Origin: Acidobacteriota bacterium
GTDB lineage: Bacteria > Acidobacteriota > Terriglobia > Terriglobales > Acidobacteriaceae
Direction: 5' to 3'
Length of the DNA: 9,067 bases
Assembly (NCBI GenBank): GCA_023441255.1
Contig: JAEZPW010000110.1
Span: 1 to 9,067, forward strand
The position numbers and the translations under genes are program-made. Below, in pieces: positions 1-5,470 of the stretch (position 1 is the first letter of the stretch; the number at the start of each line of letters is the position of its first letter). The notes under the pieces are model-generated. The model was given only the letters and a program-made list of their open reading frames with translations. It was not told the DNA's origin and did not search any database.

Positions 1-36
1 ACACGGGAGTGGGCGATCTTGTTACCGAAGAGTTCG

Positions 37-53
37 CCGGGTCGAAGACCCGG
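37..53. repeat. GC-rich hairpin downstream of dusB
   Basis: A perfect 7-bp inverted repeat (CCGGGTC / GACCCGG) with a 3-nt loop lies about 24 bp past the dusB stop codon. It could help end dusB transcription on the minus strand, but no T-run follows it, so a factor-independent terminator is not shown. The remaining bases 1-76 hold no gene I can recognise. Confidence 0.4.
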
Positions 54-76
54 GCGCCACACAAAACCCGGCGTTG

Positions 77-1087
77 CTAGACGGGATTGCCGGCCAGTGC
101 CGGTTCGAAGAACTTTTCGACCGCTTCGAGGATGGCCGTTTGTGTTTTCGACTCGTAGATGGCCTTGCGCAGGTGCGCGCCGTTGCGAACGCCGTGGGTG
201 AACCACGAGGCGAACTGCTTCATCTTGCCTTCGGCGCCCCTGACCTCTTCGGCGATCAGCATCTGGAAGTAAGTGCGGATCATGTGATAACGGTCGGCTT
301 CGCTCGGCTCGTCGTACGCGCCGGTTTCGGTGTACTGCGCGATCTGGCGGAAGATCCACGGGTTCGAAGCGGCAGTGCGGCCGATCATTACGGCATCGCA
401 ACTAGTCTCGGCCACCATGCGCACGGCGTCCTCGGGCGAGCGGATGTCGCCGTTGCCGATCACGGGGATCTTGACGGCGTCTTTCACGGCGGCGATAAAT
501 TCCCAGCGGGCCTCCCCGCTGTAGCCCTGTTCGCGGGTGCGGGCGTGAAGCGCGACTGCATTCAGTCCGCAGTCTTCGGCCATCTTCGCCAGCTCGACGC
601 ATACCACTTCCTCGTCGTTCCAGCCGATGCGGAACTTCACCGTGAACGGAATGGAAATGGCCGCACGGACGGACTTGAATATTTCGCCGATGAGCGGTAA
701 GTCGCGCAGCAGGCCGGAGCCTCCGTTGCACTTCACTACTTTCTTTGCCGGACAGCCGAGGTTGAGGTCGACCAGGTCGAAGCCGAGTTGTTCGATAGTG
801 CGTGCGGCGTCGGCCATCACCGGCGGATTACTGCCGAAAAGCTGCGCCGAGATGGGGTGCTCGTTATCCTCGAAGTAGAGGTAGCGCTTGGCCTTGTCGT
901 TCCAGGCGCGGAGCATGCCGTCGGCCGAGGTGAACTCGGTCATGAGCAGGCCGCAGCCGCCCATCTCGCGAATGAAGCGGCGAAAAACGGTGTCGGTGAC
1001 GCCTGCCATGGGGGCCAGCACGGTGGCCGGCGCGATGCAGACCGCGCCGATGTAGAACTCGGCCGGGACCCTCACCCCTTGCGGCAT
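77..1087 (-). CDS. dusB: tRNA-dihydrouridine synthase, DusB/NifR3 family
   Basis: An FMN-dependent, NADPH-using flavoenzyme that reduces specific uridines in tRNA to dihydrouridine, acting in the cytoplasm. From the ATG at 1087 it is 336 aa, normal for the family. Visible motifs are the FMN-site APMAGVTD (25-32), NLGCPAKKV with the catalytic Cys at 112, KFRIGW (151-156), HARTREQGYSG (181-191), GNGDI (211-215) and IGR (235-237). All key residues are present. The frame opens further to a GTG at 1126 (349 aa), but that codon has no Shine-Dalgarno. The ATG has AAGGG just upstream and leaves the usual short lead before the first beta strand, so I prefer it. It stands alone, divergent from mscL; the linked fis gene seen in enterobacteria is not adjacent. 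The family is secure; the DusB subtype is likely from similarity of these motifs to NifR3-type proteins. Confidence 0.93.
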   Translation of the reverse strand: MPQGVRVPAEFYIGAVCIAPATVLAPMAGVTDTVFRRFIREMGGCGLLMTEFTSADGMLRAWNDKAKRYLYFEDNEHPISAQLFGSNPPVMADAARTIEQLGFDLVDLNLGCPAKKVVKCNGGSGLLRDLPLIGEIFKSVRAAISIPFTVKFRIGWNDEEVVCVELAKMAEDCGLNAVALHARTREQGYSGEARWEFIAAVKDAVKIPVIGNGDIRSPEDAVRMVAETSCDAVMIGRTAASNPWIFRQIAQYTETGAYDEPSEADRYHMIRTYFQMLIAEEVRGAEGKMKQFASWFTHGVRNGAHLRKAIYESKTQTAILEAVEKFFEPALAGNPV

Positions 1088-1146
1088 CTCGCCCTTAGCG
1101 GCCGGATTTTCCCAGTACTTCCGCACTGGATCATTTTACCAACTGA

Positions 1147-1176
1147 GCAATAGCGGCGGGCGTGCAGGTAAGTCAA
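1147..1176 (-). promoter_or_regulatory. possible dusB promoter
   Basis: On the minus strand TTGACT (1171-1176) is followed after 18 bp by TATTGC (1147-1152). The -35 match is good and the -10 match is poor. A second -10-like TAAAAT sits at 1133-1138 without a matching -35. Position fits a promoter for dusB; strength is uncertain. Confidence 0.3.
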
Positions 1177-1185
1177 AACAGGAAG

Positions 1186-1308
1186 CACGGATTTGCACGG
1201 ATTGGGACGGATTTGAAAAAGCAAGTCTTAGAGTTCCGGGCTTCCGCGATTTGCAAAAGGCAGAAGGCCCTTCGAGTTACTATCCGTGCGAATCAGTGAA
1301 ATCCGTGG
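1186..1308. repeat. Period-10 inverted repeat between dusB and mscL
   Basis: The left arm (1186-1215) is three 10-bp units: CACGGATTTG, CACGGATTGG and GACGGATTTG. The right arm (1282-1308) is the same family in inverted orientation, containing ATCCGTG, AATCAGTGAA and ATCCGTGG. A second, interleaved inverted repeat pairs GGCAGAAGGCC (1259-1269) with GGCTTTCTGCC (1311-1321), one mismatch. The two pairings cross, so both cannot form as simple nested hairpins. This looks like an intergenic repeat element; a role in expression is unproven. Confidence 0.65.
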
Positions 1309-1391
1309 TTGGCTTTCTGCCCTCCGCGCACAGCAGCTCTGTTTATGGCACAATCTACGGCGACGTAAGCAGGCTCCCGAGGAGGCAATAC

Positions 1392-1784
1392 ATGTATCAG
1401 GAATTCAAGGCCTTCCTGCTGAAACAGAACGTGATGGCGCTGGCCATCGGTTTCATCCTGGGCGCCGCGGTCGGCAAGGTAGTGACCGCGCTGGTTACCG
1501 ACCTGGTCATGCCCCTGATCGGACTCATCATGCCTTCGACCGACTGGAAGGCGTGGTTCTTCTCCGTCGGCAGTCAGAAATTCATGATCGGCGACTTCAT
1601 CGGCGTGTTGGTGGATTTCGTCATCATCGCCTTCGTGGTCTTCATTCTAGGCAAGGCGTTGGTGAAGCCGACACCCACGCCGGAGACCAAGACGTGTCCC
1701 CATTGCCTGGAGATCATTGCGGCCGGGGCGACCCATTGCAAGTTCTGCACGCAGCCGCAGGCGAGGGCGGCAGGGGCAGACTGA
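1392..1784 (+). CDS. mscL: large-conductance mechanosensitive channel MscL with C-terminal zinc-ribbon-like motif
   Basis: A homopentameric inner-membrane channel that opens under membrane tension to release solutes after hypo-osmotic shock. The 130-aa product has the family N-terminus (MYQEFKAFLLKQNV), then TM1 (about 14-40) carrying the gate-region pattern LAIGFILGAAVGK, equivalent to the L19-G26 region of the E. coli protein. A short periplasmic loop (about 48-66) and TM2 (about 68-90) follow. The ATG at 1392 is chosen because GAGGAGG precedes it with good spacing and because family homology begins there; the frame is open further upstream but without homology. The C-terminal cytoplasmic helix is replaced by a Pro/Thr linker (93-98) and CPHC (102-105) plus CKFC (116-119), a treble-clef or zinc-ribbon-like pair. 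It is monocistronic and converges on rpmE. Confidence 0.95.
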   Translation: MYQEFKAFLLKQNVMALAIGFILGAAVGKVVTALVTDLVMPLIGLIMPSTDWKAWFFSVGSQKFMIGDFIGVLVDFVIIAFVVFILGKALVKPTPTPETKTCPHCLEIIAAGATHCKFCTQPQARAAGAD

Positions 1785-1795
1785 ACGAAATTCCC

Positions 1796-1876
1796 GATTC
1801 TTGATTTCTGATTTTTGATTGGAAACCTGACCCCATTGGGCACAGATAGACAATCAAAGATCGAAAATCAACAGTC
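1796..1876. repeat. Period-7 palindromic array, GATTCTT family
   Basis: The left arm is four contiguous 7-bp units, GATTCTT, GATTTCT, GATTTTT and GATTGGA (1796-1823). The right arm is four inverted units, GACAATC, AAAGATC, GAAAATC and AACAGTC (1849-1876). A 25-bp spacer separates them. The arms are imperfect complements and could form a long hairpin between the convergent mscL and rpmE genes. Confidence 0.7.
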
Positions 1877-1884
1877 AAAAGTGC

Positions 1885-1910
1885 AAGGCCTCCGGGTGCA
1901 CGGAGGCCTT
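1885..1910 (-). terminator. Rho-independent-like terminator of rpmE, possibly bidirectional
   Basis: A perfect 10-bp stem (AAGGCCTCCG / CGGAGGCCTT) with a 6-nt loop begins 24 bp past the rpmE stop codon. On the minus strand it is followed by GCACTTTTGACTG, a short T-run. On the plus strand it lies 100 bp past mscL and its stem ends in TTT, so it may stop transcripts from both convergent genes. Confidence 0.72.
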
Positions 1911-1933
1911 TAGATTCTTGAACTTGCGAACGG

Positions 1934-2146
1934 CTACTTCTGCTCGTTCTTGGCGTACTTGCGGCGGAAGCGCTCGATACGGCCAGCGCTGTCGATGACC
2001 TTCTGCTTGCCGGTGAAGAACGGGTGGCAGGCGGAGCAGATTTCCACGTGGATGTCGCCTTTGTGCGTGGACCGGGTCGTAAAGTTGTTGCCGCATGCGC
2101 ACTGTACGCGCGTGTCGTGATAGTTGGGGTGGATAGCTGCCTTCAT
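1934..2146 (-). CDS. rpmE: 50S ribosomal protein L31, zinc-binding type
   Basis: A small protein of the large ribosomal subunit located at the central protuberance, bridging to the 30S subunit. The 70-aa product begins MKAAIHPNYHDTRVQC and contains HPFFTGKQ (41-48), the hallmark of the family. Four cysteines at 16, 18, 37 and 40 form the zinc site of the C+ form; the zinc-free paralogue lacks these. The start at 2146 is chosen because it aligns with the family start; the upstream in-frame ATG at 2221 would overlap the promoter. GAGAGG lies about 11 nt upstream as the ribosome binding site. It is a single-gene unit with its own promoter and terminator. Confidence 0.97.
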   Translation of the reverse strand: MKAAIHPNYHDTRVQCACGNNFTTRSTHKGDIHVEICSACHPFFTGKQKVIDSAGRIERFRRKYAKNEQK

Positions 2147-2177
2147 TGCTGTAACGAACCTCTCGCGGAAAAACTTG

Positions 2178-2207
2178 ATTCTACAGGACGGATACGGGCC
2201 TTGGCAA
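2178..2207 (-). promoter_or_regulatory. probable rpmE promoter
   Basis: On the minus strand TTGCCA (2202-2207) and TAGAAT (2178-2183) are separated by 18 bp. They match five of six consensus bases at each site. The predicted start near 2170 gives a leader of about 25 nt that includes the GAGAGG ribosome binding site. Confidence 0.5.
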
Positions 2208-2577
2208 CCAGAGTGCCACAACCGGCCCGTGAGTCCGTTCTGCGGATCGATGCCAATGGTTTCGGGTTGAACGAATCTCGTGTTGTTCGATTCGCCAAAA
2301 GGGAATTCGATTCAGCACCGGGGTGACGGGCACGACCAGCTTTGCCGGTGTATCATAGTTCCCCTGATTGGGTCTTTGACTCAGATTGTAAGTAGCTCAT
2401 GTTCTAGAAGTCAGCATCTTAGATTAAGTGATCTCCGGGGAACTCTCCCTGGCTGACGACTTTCATAGGGCGGCGCGTGGCGCCGCAGTTCAGGCTCGAC
2501 TGGCGTTGCTTTTGCCGGACATCGATGTGCTTGATTAGACAAGCGGCGCTGGACAAGCTCGGACCGGGAGGCCCAGC
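2208..2577. other. Gene-free divergent spacer, 5' region of the PIN/TRAM gene
   Basis: No convincing gene is seen in either strand. It contains a spaced inverted repeat CGAATC/GATTCG (2272-2277 and 2289-2294), a -10-like TATCAT (2351-2356), TTGACT (2376-2381) without a good -10 partner, and a perfect 7-bp hairpin GCGGCGC/GCGCCGC (2470-2486, 3-nt loop). The long distance suggests the downstream gene has a leader of up to about 200 nt. No known riboswitch is recognised. Confidence 0.45.
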
Positions 2578-2580
2578 TTG
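2554..2580 (+). promoter_or_regulatory. Ribosome binding site and TTG start inside a potential hairpin
   Basis: GGGAGG (2566-2571) lies 6 nt before the TTG start at 2578 and fixes that start. CAAGCT (2554-2559) is perfectly complementary to AGCTTG (2575-2580), which contains the start codon. The ribosome binding site would fall in the 15-nt loop. Translational gating is an inference. Confidence 0.5.
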
Positions 2581-3681
2581 GATTTACTTCTAATTCGCAT
2601 TCTTTTCGTGGTCCTGGTCGGTGTGGCCTCGTTCACAATCCACCCGTTCGAGTTGCACAGGGCAGCCGCCGGGGTAGCCGGCCTGTTGATCGGCACCGCA
2701 GTGGTGGTGTTTGAGTGGCGGCTGCGGCAGGTCAGCCTGAAGCGGCTCATCGGGGCAGCCATCGGCAGCATTCTCGGGATCATGGGCGCCTATCTCTTCA
2801 GCCTGGTGCTCCACTCCAGCATTCCCGACACCGACACGGCCCGCTTTCTATCACTCGTGGTCATGATGGTGATGGCCTACGTTGGCCTGGCGGTGGGAGC
2901 CAGTAAAGGTGACCTGCTGAACCTCTCTGCCCTGGGAGGCGTGTTCGGTGGCGAGAAAACCACGAAGCGCAGCTACAAGATCCTGGACACCAGCGTCATC
3001 ATCGACGGCCGCATTGCCGACATTGCGGAGACGGGGTTTCTCGATGGTGCTCTGGTGATCCCGAACTTCGTCCTGCGTGAGTTGCAGCTGGTCGCTGATT
3101 CGGCAGACTCGCTCAAGCGCAACCGTGGCCGCCGCGGCCTGGACATCCTGCAGCGCATACAGAAGATCGCCACGCTGCAGGTGGTGATCGTCGACGACGA
3201 CTTCCCCGCCGTGCGTGAAGTCGACCTGAAGCTGATCGAACTGGCCAAGGTGTACGAGGCGAAGATCATCACCAACGACTTCAACCTGAATAAGGTGGCG
3301 CAACTGCAGGGAGTCGAGGTGCTGAACATCAATGAGCTTGCCAACTCACTGAAGCCGATCGTGCTGCCCGGCGAGATCATGAAGGTCTTCATCCTGAAGG
3401 AAGGCAAGGAATACAACCAGGGTGTCGCTTACCTCGACGACGGCACCATGGTGGTGGTTGACAACGCCCGCAAGATGATCGGCAAGAACGTCGAGATCGC
3501 CGTGACGTCTGTGTTGCAGACCACCGCAGGAAAGATGATCTTCGGCAAGTACGACGAGCGTGGGCCTGCCGTGGTACGGCCGTCAGCGCCTCCACTCATG
3601 GATCGCCGTCCGGGTCCGGTTTCAACGGCGCCGACCTCGGCCGCGCCGGCCGGAGTACCCACGGAACTTAAGAGCGAGTGA
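2578..3681 (+). CDS. YacL-like integral membrane PIN/TRAM domain protein
   Basis: The 367-aa product has four predicted membrane helices (about 4-20, 29-46, 57-80 and 88-106). A cytoplasmic PIN-type nuclease domain (about 134-255) follows, then a TRAM RNA-binding domain (about 258-325) and a Pro/Ala-rich tail (331-367). The acidic PIN residues are in place: D137 and D143 in LDTSVIIDGR, E168 in VLREL, D216 in VDLKL and D234 in ITNDFN. The domain order matches B. subtilis YacL, whose precise substrate I do not know, so an RNA-cleaving role is a family inference. TTG at 2578 is the start because of its ribosome binding site and because no ATG occurs before residue 69, which would remove two helices. 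It is followed after 146 bp by nadD on the same strand. Confidence 0.88.
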   Translation: MDLLLIRILFVVLVGVASFTIHPFELHRAAAGVAGLLIGTAVVVFEWRLRQVSLKRLIGAAIGSILGIMGAYLFSLVLHSSIPDTDTARFLSLVVMMVMAYVGLAVGASKGDLLNLSALGGVFGGEKTTKRSYKILDTSVIIDGRIADIAETGFLDGALVIPNFVLRELQLVADSADSLKRNRGRRGLDILQRIQKIATLQVVIVDDDFPAVREVDLKLIELAKVYEAKIITNDFNLNKVAQLQGVEVLNINELANSLKPIVLPGEIMKVFILKEGKEYNQGVAYLDDGTMVVVDNARKMIGKNVEIAVTSVLQTTAGKMIFGKYDERGPAVVRPSAPPLMDRRPGPVSTAPTSAAPAGVPTELKSE

Positions 3682-3689
3682 AAGAAAGC

Positions 3690-3777
3690 ATGGCAGATGG
3701 CAGATGGTGGAAGTTAAACATTTGCCATCTACCATCCTCCATCTGACATCTACCGAGCTTCATCTACCATCCTTCAT
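3690..3777. repeat. Period-7 inverted array, ATGGCAG family
   Basis: Left units are ATGGCAG, ATGGCAG and ATGGTGG (3690-3710). The right arm (3721-3777) is about eight inverted units such as TTGCCAT, CTACCAT, CCTCCAT and CTGACAT. The two arms can pair imperfectly across a short A/T-rich spacer. It fills most of the gap between the PIN/TRAM gene and nadD. No T-run follows. Confidence 0.7.
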
Positions 3778-3827
3778 GCTGTCGGCCATAGCGGTCGTGC
3801 TCGGGTTGTGTTAATCTGCGCTCGCTG

Positions 3828-4610
3828 ATGAACGTCGCACTGTTTGGGGGAACATTCGATCCGGTACACCTGGGCCACATAGCCGTTGCGCGCGCAGCGC
3901 AACAGCGCTTTCAACTTGGCCGCGTTTACCTCGTTCCCGCCGACATCCCGCCGCACAAGCAGCGGCAGCCACTCACGCCTTATCACCACCGTTACACCAT
4001 GCTGGCGCTGGCCACGCAGGGCGAGAAGGACCTCGTGCCGTCCCTGCTGGAAGCGCCCGATCAGAACGGCAACCCGCATTACGGCGCGAACTACTCCATC
4101 GACACTGTGCGGCGCTTCAAGTCCACGCTCAAGAAGTCTGACCGGCTGTTCTTTCTGATCGGAATTGATGCCTTTGTCGACATTTCGAAGTGGCGCGATC
4201 CGGAAGCGCTGTTGCGCGAATGCGAGTTCATCGTAGTGAGCCGCCCGGGATACTCGCTGGCCGATGTTGCCGGCGCCCTGCCCGAGTCCATGCGTCCCGC
4301 AGGAGATGTGCTGAAGCCGTTCCGGCAGACAGAGGCGCTGGGGGATATCGTGCTTGGCGGCGCGGTCATCCACCTGCTCCAAGGAGTCGAAGAAAAAGTT
4401 TCGGCGACGCAGGTTCGCCAGGCTGCCGCCGGTTCGCGTGCTTTGAACCGGTGGGTTGCGCCGGCAGTCGCCGATTACATCAAGAAAATGGGGCTGTATC
4501 GGGGACAGAAGATCGAACAGGCACCGGCGGCAAAAGTCATCGAGATTGGAGCGGCGACATCGGGGCAATCAGTTGCGCCGTCGGGGAAATCGAGAAGGCG
4601 AAAGAAGTAG
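3828..4610 (+). CDS. nadD: nicotinate-nucleotide adenylyltransferase
   Basis: Transfers AMP from ATP to nicotinate mononucleotide to give deamido-NAD, the penultimate step of NAD synthesis. The 260-aa product has the nucleotidyltransferase signature GGTFDPVHLGH (7-17), PADIPPHK (38-44 region), YSIDTVRR (89-96), the core strand FLIGIDAFVDISKWRDPEAL (109-128) and the C-terminal SATQVR (192-197), equivalent to the (S/T)xxxR ATP-binding motif. It is longer than the E. coli enzyme (213 aa) because of a tail from about 227 ending KSRRRKK. The ATG at 3828 is the only sensible start, since the signature begins at residue 7. There is no clear ribosome binding site, while TAATCT lies at 3812-3817, so a very short or leaderless message is possible. 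rsfS lies 377 bp downstream, a common partnership. Confidence 0.95.
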   Translation: MNVALFGGTFDPVHLGHIAVARAAQQRFQLGRVYLVPADIPPHKQRQPLTPYHHRYTMLALATQGEKDLVPSLLEAPDQNGNPHYGANYSIDTVRRFKSTLKKSDRLFFLIGIDAFVDISKWRDPEALLRECEFIVVSRPGYSLADVAGALPESMRPAGDVLKPFRQTEALGDIVLGGAVIHLLQGVEEKVSATQVRQAAAGSRALNRWVAPAVADYIKKMGLYRGQKIEQAPAAKVIEIGAATSGQSVAPSGKSRRRKK

Positions 4611-4619
4611 CAGCATTCG

Positions 4620-4645
4620 AGGTGTCATTCGCCTGTGACTTTTTT
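4620..4645 (+). terminator. weak possible terminator of nadD
   Basis: A 5-bp stem AGGTG/CGCCT with one G-U pair and a 5-nt loop starts 10 bp past the nadD stop. It is followed by GTGAC and then a run of six T. The stem is short and the T-run is offset, so this is only a candidate. Confidence 0.3.
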
Positions 4646-4649
4646 AACG

Positions 4650-4739
4650 TTGTCATTCTGAGGAGGAAGCGACGAGGAACCTCTACCGCAGCAACGCTGT
4701 TAATGGTGTAGGGGTTCCTCGCTGCGCTCGGAATGACAA
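4650..4739. repeat. Long imperfect inverted repeat, TCATTCTGAG family, copy 1
   Basis: TTGTCATTC (4650-4658) is perfectly complementary to GAATGACAA (4731-4739). The inner parts also pair imperfectly: GAAGCGACGAGGAACC on the left against GGTTCCTCGCTGCGCTC on the right. The product is a hairpin of about 35 bp with a small A/T-containing loop. The pattern is MITE-like or REP-like; there is no transposase nearby. Confidence 0.75.
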
Positions 4740-4772
4740 AAGCGTCGGAGTGGGGGCAGCAAAGAGGGCACA

Positions 4773-4889
4773 CAACTCTGAGCGAAGCGAGAACTATGCA
4801 TTCGTCGCCGGCAGCTGCGCCATGGGGGCGCGTTAATCGGAGCTACGAGCAAAATGCATAGGTCCTTCGCTGCGCTCAGGATGACAGCT
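4773..4889. repeat. Long inverted repeat, TCATTCTGAG family, copy 2
   Basis: The left arm (4773-4802) reads CTGAGCGAAGCGAGAAC then CTATGCATT. The right arm (4853-4887) begins AATGCATAG, a perfect complement, then GTCCTTCGCTGCGCTCAG and GATGACA. The 50-bp interior has no repeat. It belongs to the same family as the element ending at 4739 but with a different inner boundary. Confidence 0.75.
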
Positions 4890-4900
4890 GTTTTCTGAGG

Positions 4901-4984
4901 GGCAATAGAAACGCTGGCACGATAACGCGGCAATAGAAACGGTGACAGGATAACGGGACAATAGAAACGAGAATCCTACGAGGA
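4901..4984 (+). repeat. Three tandem 28-bp repeats directly upstream of rsfS
   Basis: Units run 4901-4928, 4929-4956 and 4957-4984. Each begins with GGCAATAGAAACG or GACAATAGAAACG. The first two also share GGATAACG or CGATAACG at the end. The third unit diverges at its 3' end, where it carries GAGGA, the rsfS ribosome binding site, 4 nt from the ATG. The duplication therefore reaches into the translation start region. Confidence 0.85.
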
Positions 4985-4987
4985 CTA

Positions 4988-5470
4988 ATGAAAAGGAACG
5001 ACTTAAGGGAGCAGGTATCGGCGGCAGTAGCGGCGTGCGAGGAGAAGAAGGCGGACCGGCTTTCCATCCTCGAACTCGAAAAGGGTTCCGGCGCATTCAC
5101 GGATTATTTTGTTATCTGCTCGGGTAGCAACCCGCGGCAGATTCAAGCCATCTCGGATGAAGTCGAGGAGAGACTCTCCCGAGTCGGCCTGAGACCGAAG
5201 AGCGTCGAGGGTTACAAGCAGGCCGAGTGGGTGTTGCTGGATTACGTCGATTTCGTGGTCCACGTATTCAGTCAGAAGGCGCGTGACTACTACGATCTGG
5301 AGCGGCTGTGGAAATCGGCAAAGAACCTGCATCCTTCAGATCTGAAGGCAAAGGACTCCCGGCCGGCGAAGAAGACAACCTCCGCCAGCGCGGCGAAAAA
5401 GACGCCAGCGAAGCGTTCGACGCGTCCGCGCGCGGCTACTCCCACCAAGTCGCGAACCCGCAAGAGTTGA
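4988..5470 (+). CDS. rsfS: ribosomal silencing factor RsfS with long basic tail
   Basis: Binds ribosomal protein L14 on the 50S subunit and blocks joining with 30S, lowering translation when nutrients are short. The conserved domain spans about 5-117 of 160 aa. It has FTDYFVICSG (37-46), EGYKQAEWVLLDYVDFVVHVF (within 74-94) and YYDLERLW (101-108), all typical. Residues 118-160 are a Lys/Ala/Thr/Arg/Pro-rich tail, histone-H1-like in composition, which E. coli RsfS (105 aa) lacks. The ATG at 4988 follows GAGGA at good spacing. The stop overlaps the TTG of the next gene by 4 bp, implying co-transcription and coupled translation. Confidence 0.95.
   Translation: MKRNDLREQVSAAVAACEEKKADRLSILELEKGSGAFTDYFVICSGSNPRQIQAISDEVEERLSRVGLRPKSVEGYKQAEWVLLDYVDFVVHVFSQKARDYYDLERLWKSAKNLHPSDLKAKDSRPAKKTTSASAAKKTPAKRSTRPRAATPTKSRTRKS

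Noticed and set aside
74..700. Long plus-strand open frame opposite dusB
   Set aside because: It is antisense to a clear dusB coding region with all motifs in frame. Its translation has no recognisable domain and no ribosome binding site.
2024..2326. 100-codon plus-strand frame across rpmE and its promoter
   Set aside because: It is antisense to L31 and continues into the promoter region with no homology or start signal.
3774..4568. 264-codon minus-strand open frame opposite nadD
   Set aside because: It lies opposite the fully conserved nadD frame and its product resembles nothing; typical of GC-rich antisense frames.
4901..4984. CRISPR-like array upstream of rsfS
   Set aside because: The 28-bp repeats are directly contiguous, only three, diverge at their ends, and no cas genes are present.
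5308..5466. Upstream ATG extension of the AAA+ regulator
   Set aside because: The extra 53 codons read the rsfS basic tail in another frame and show no regulatory-domain features. The TTGA overlap start is simpler.
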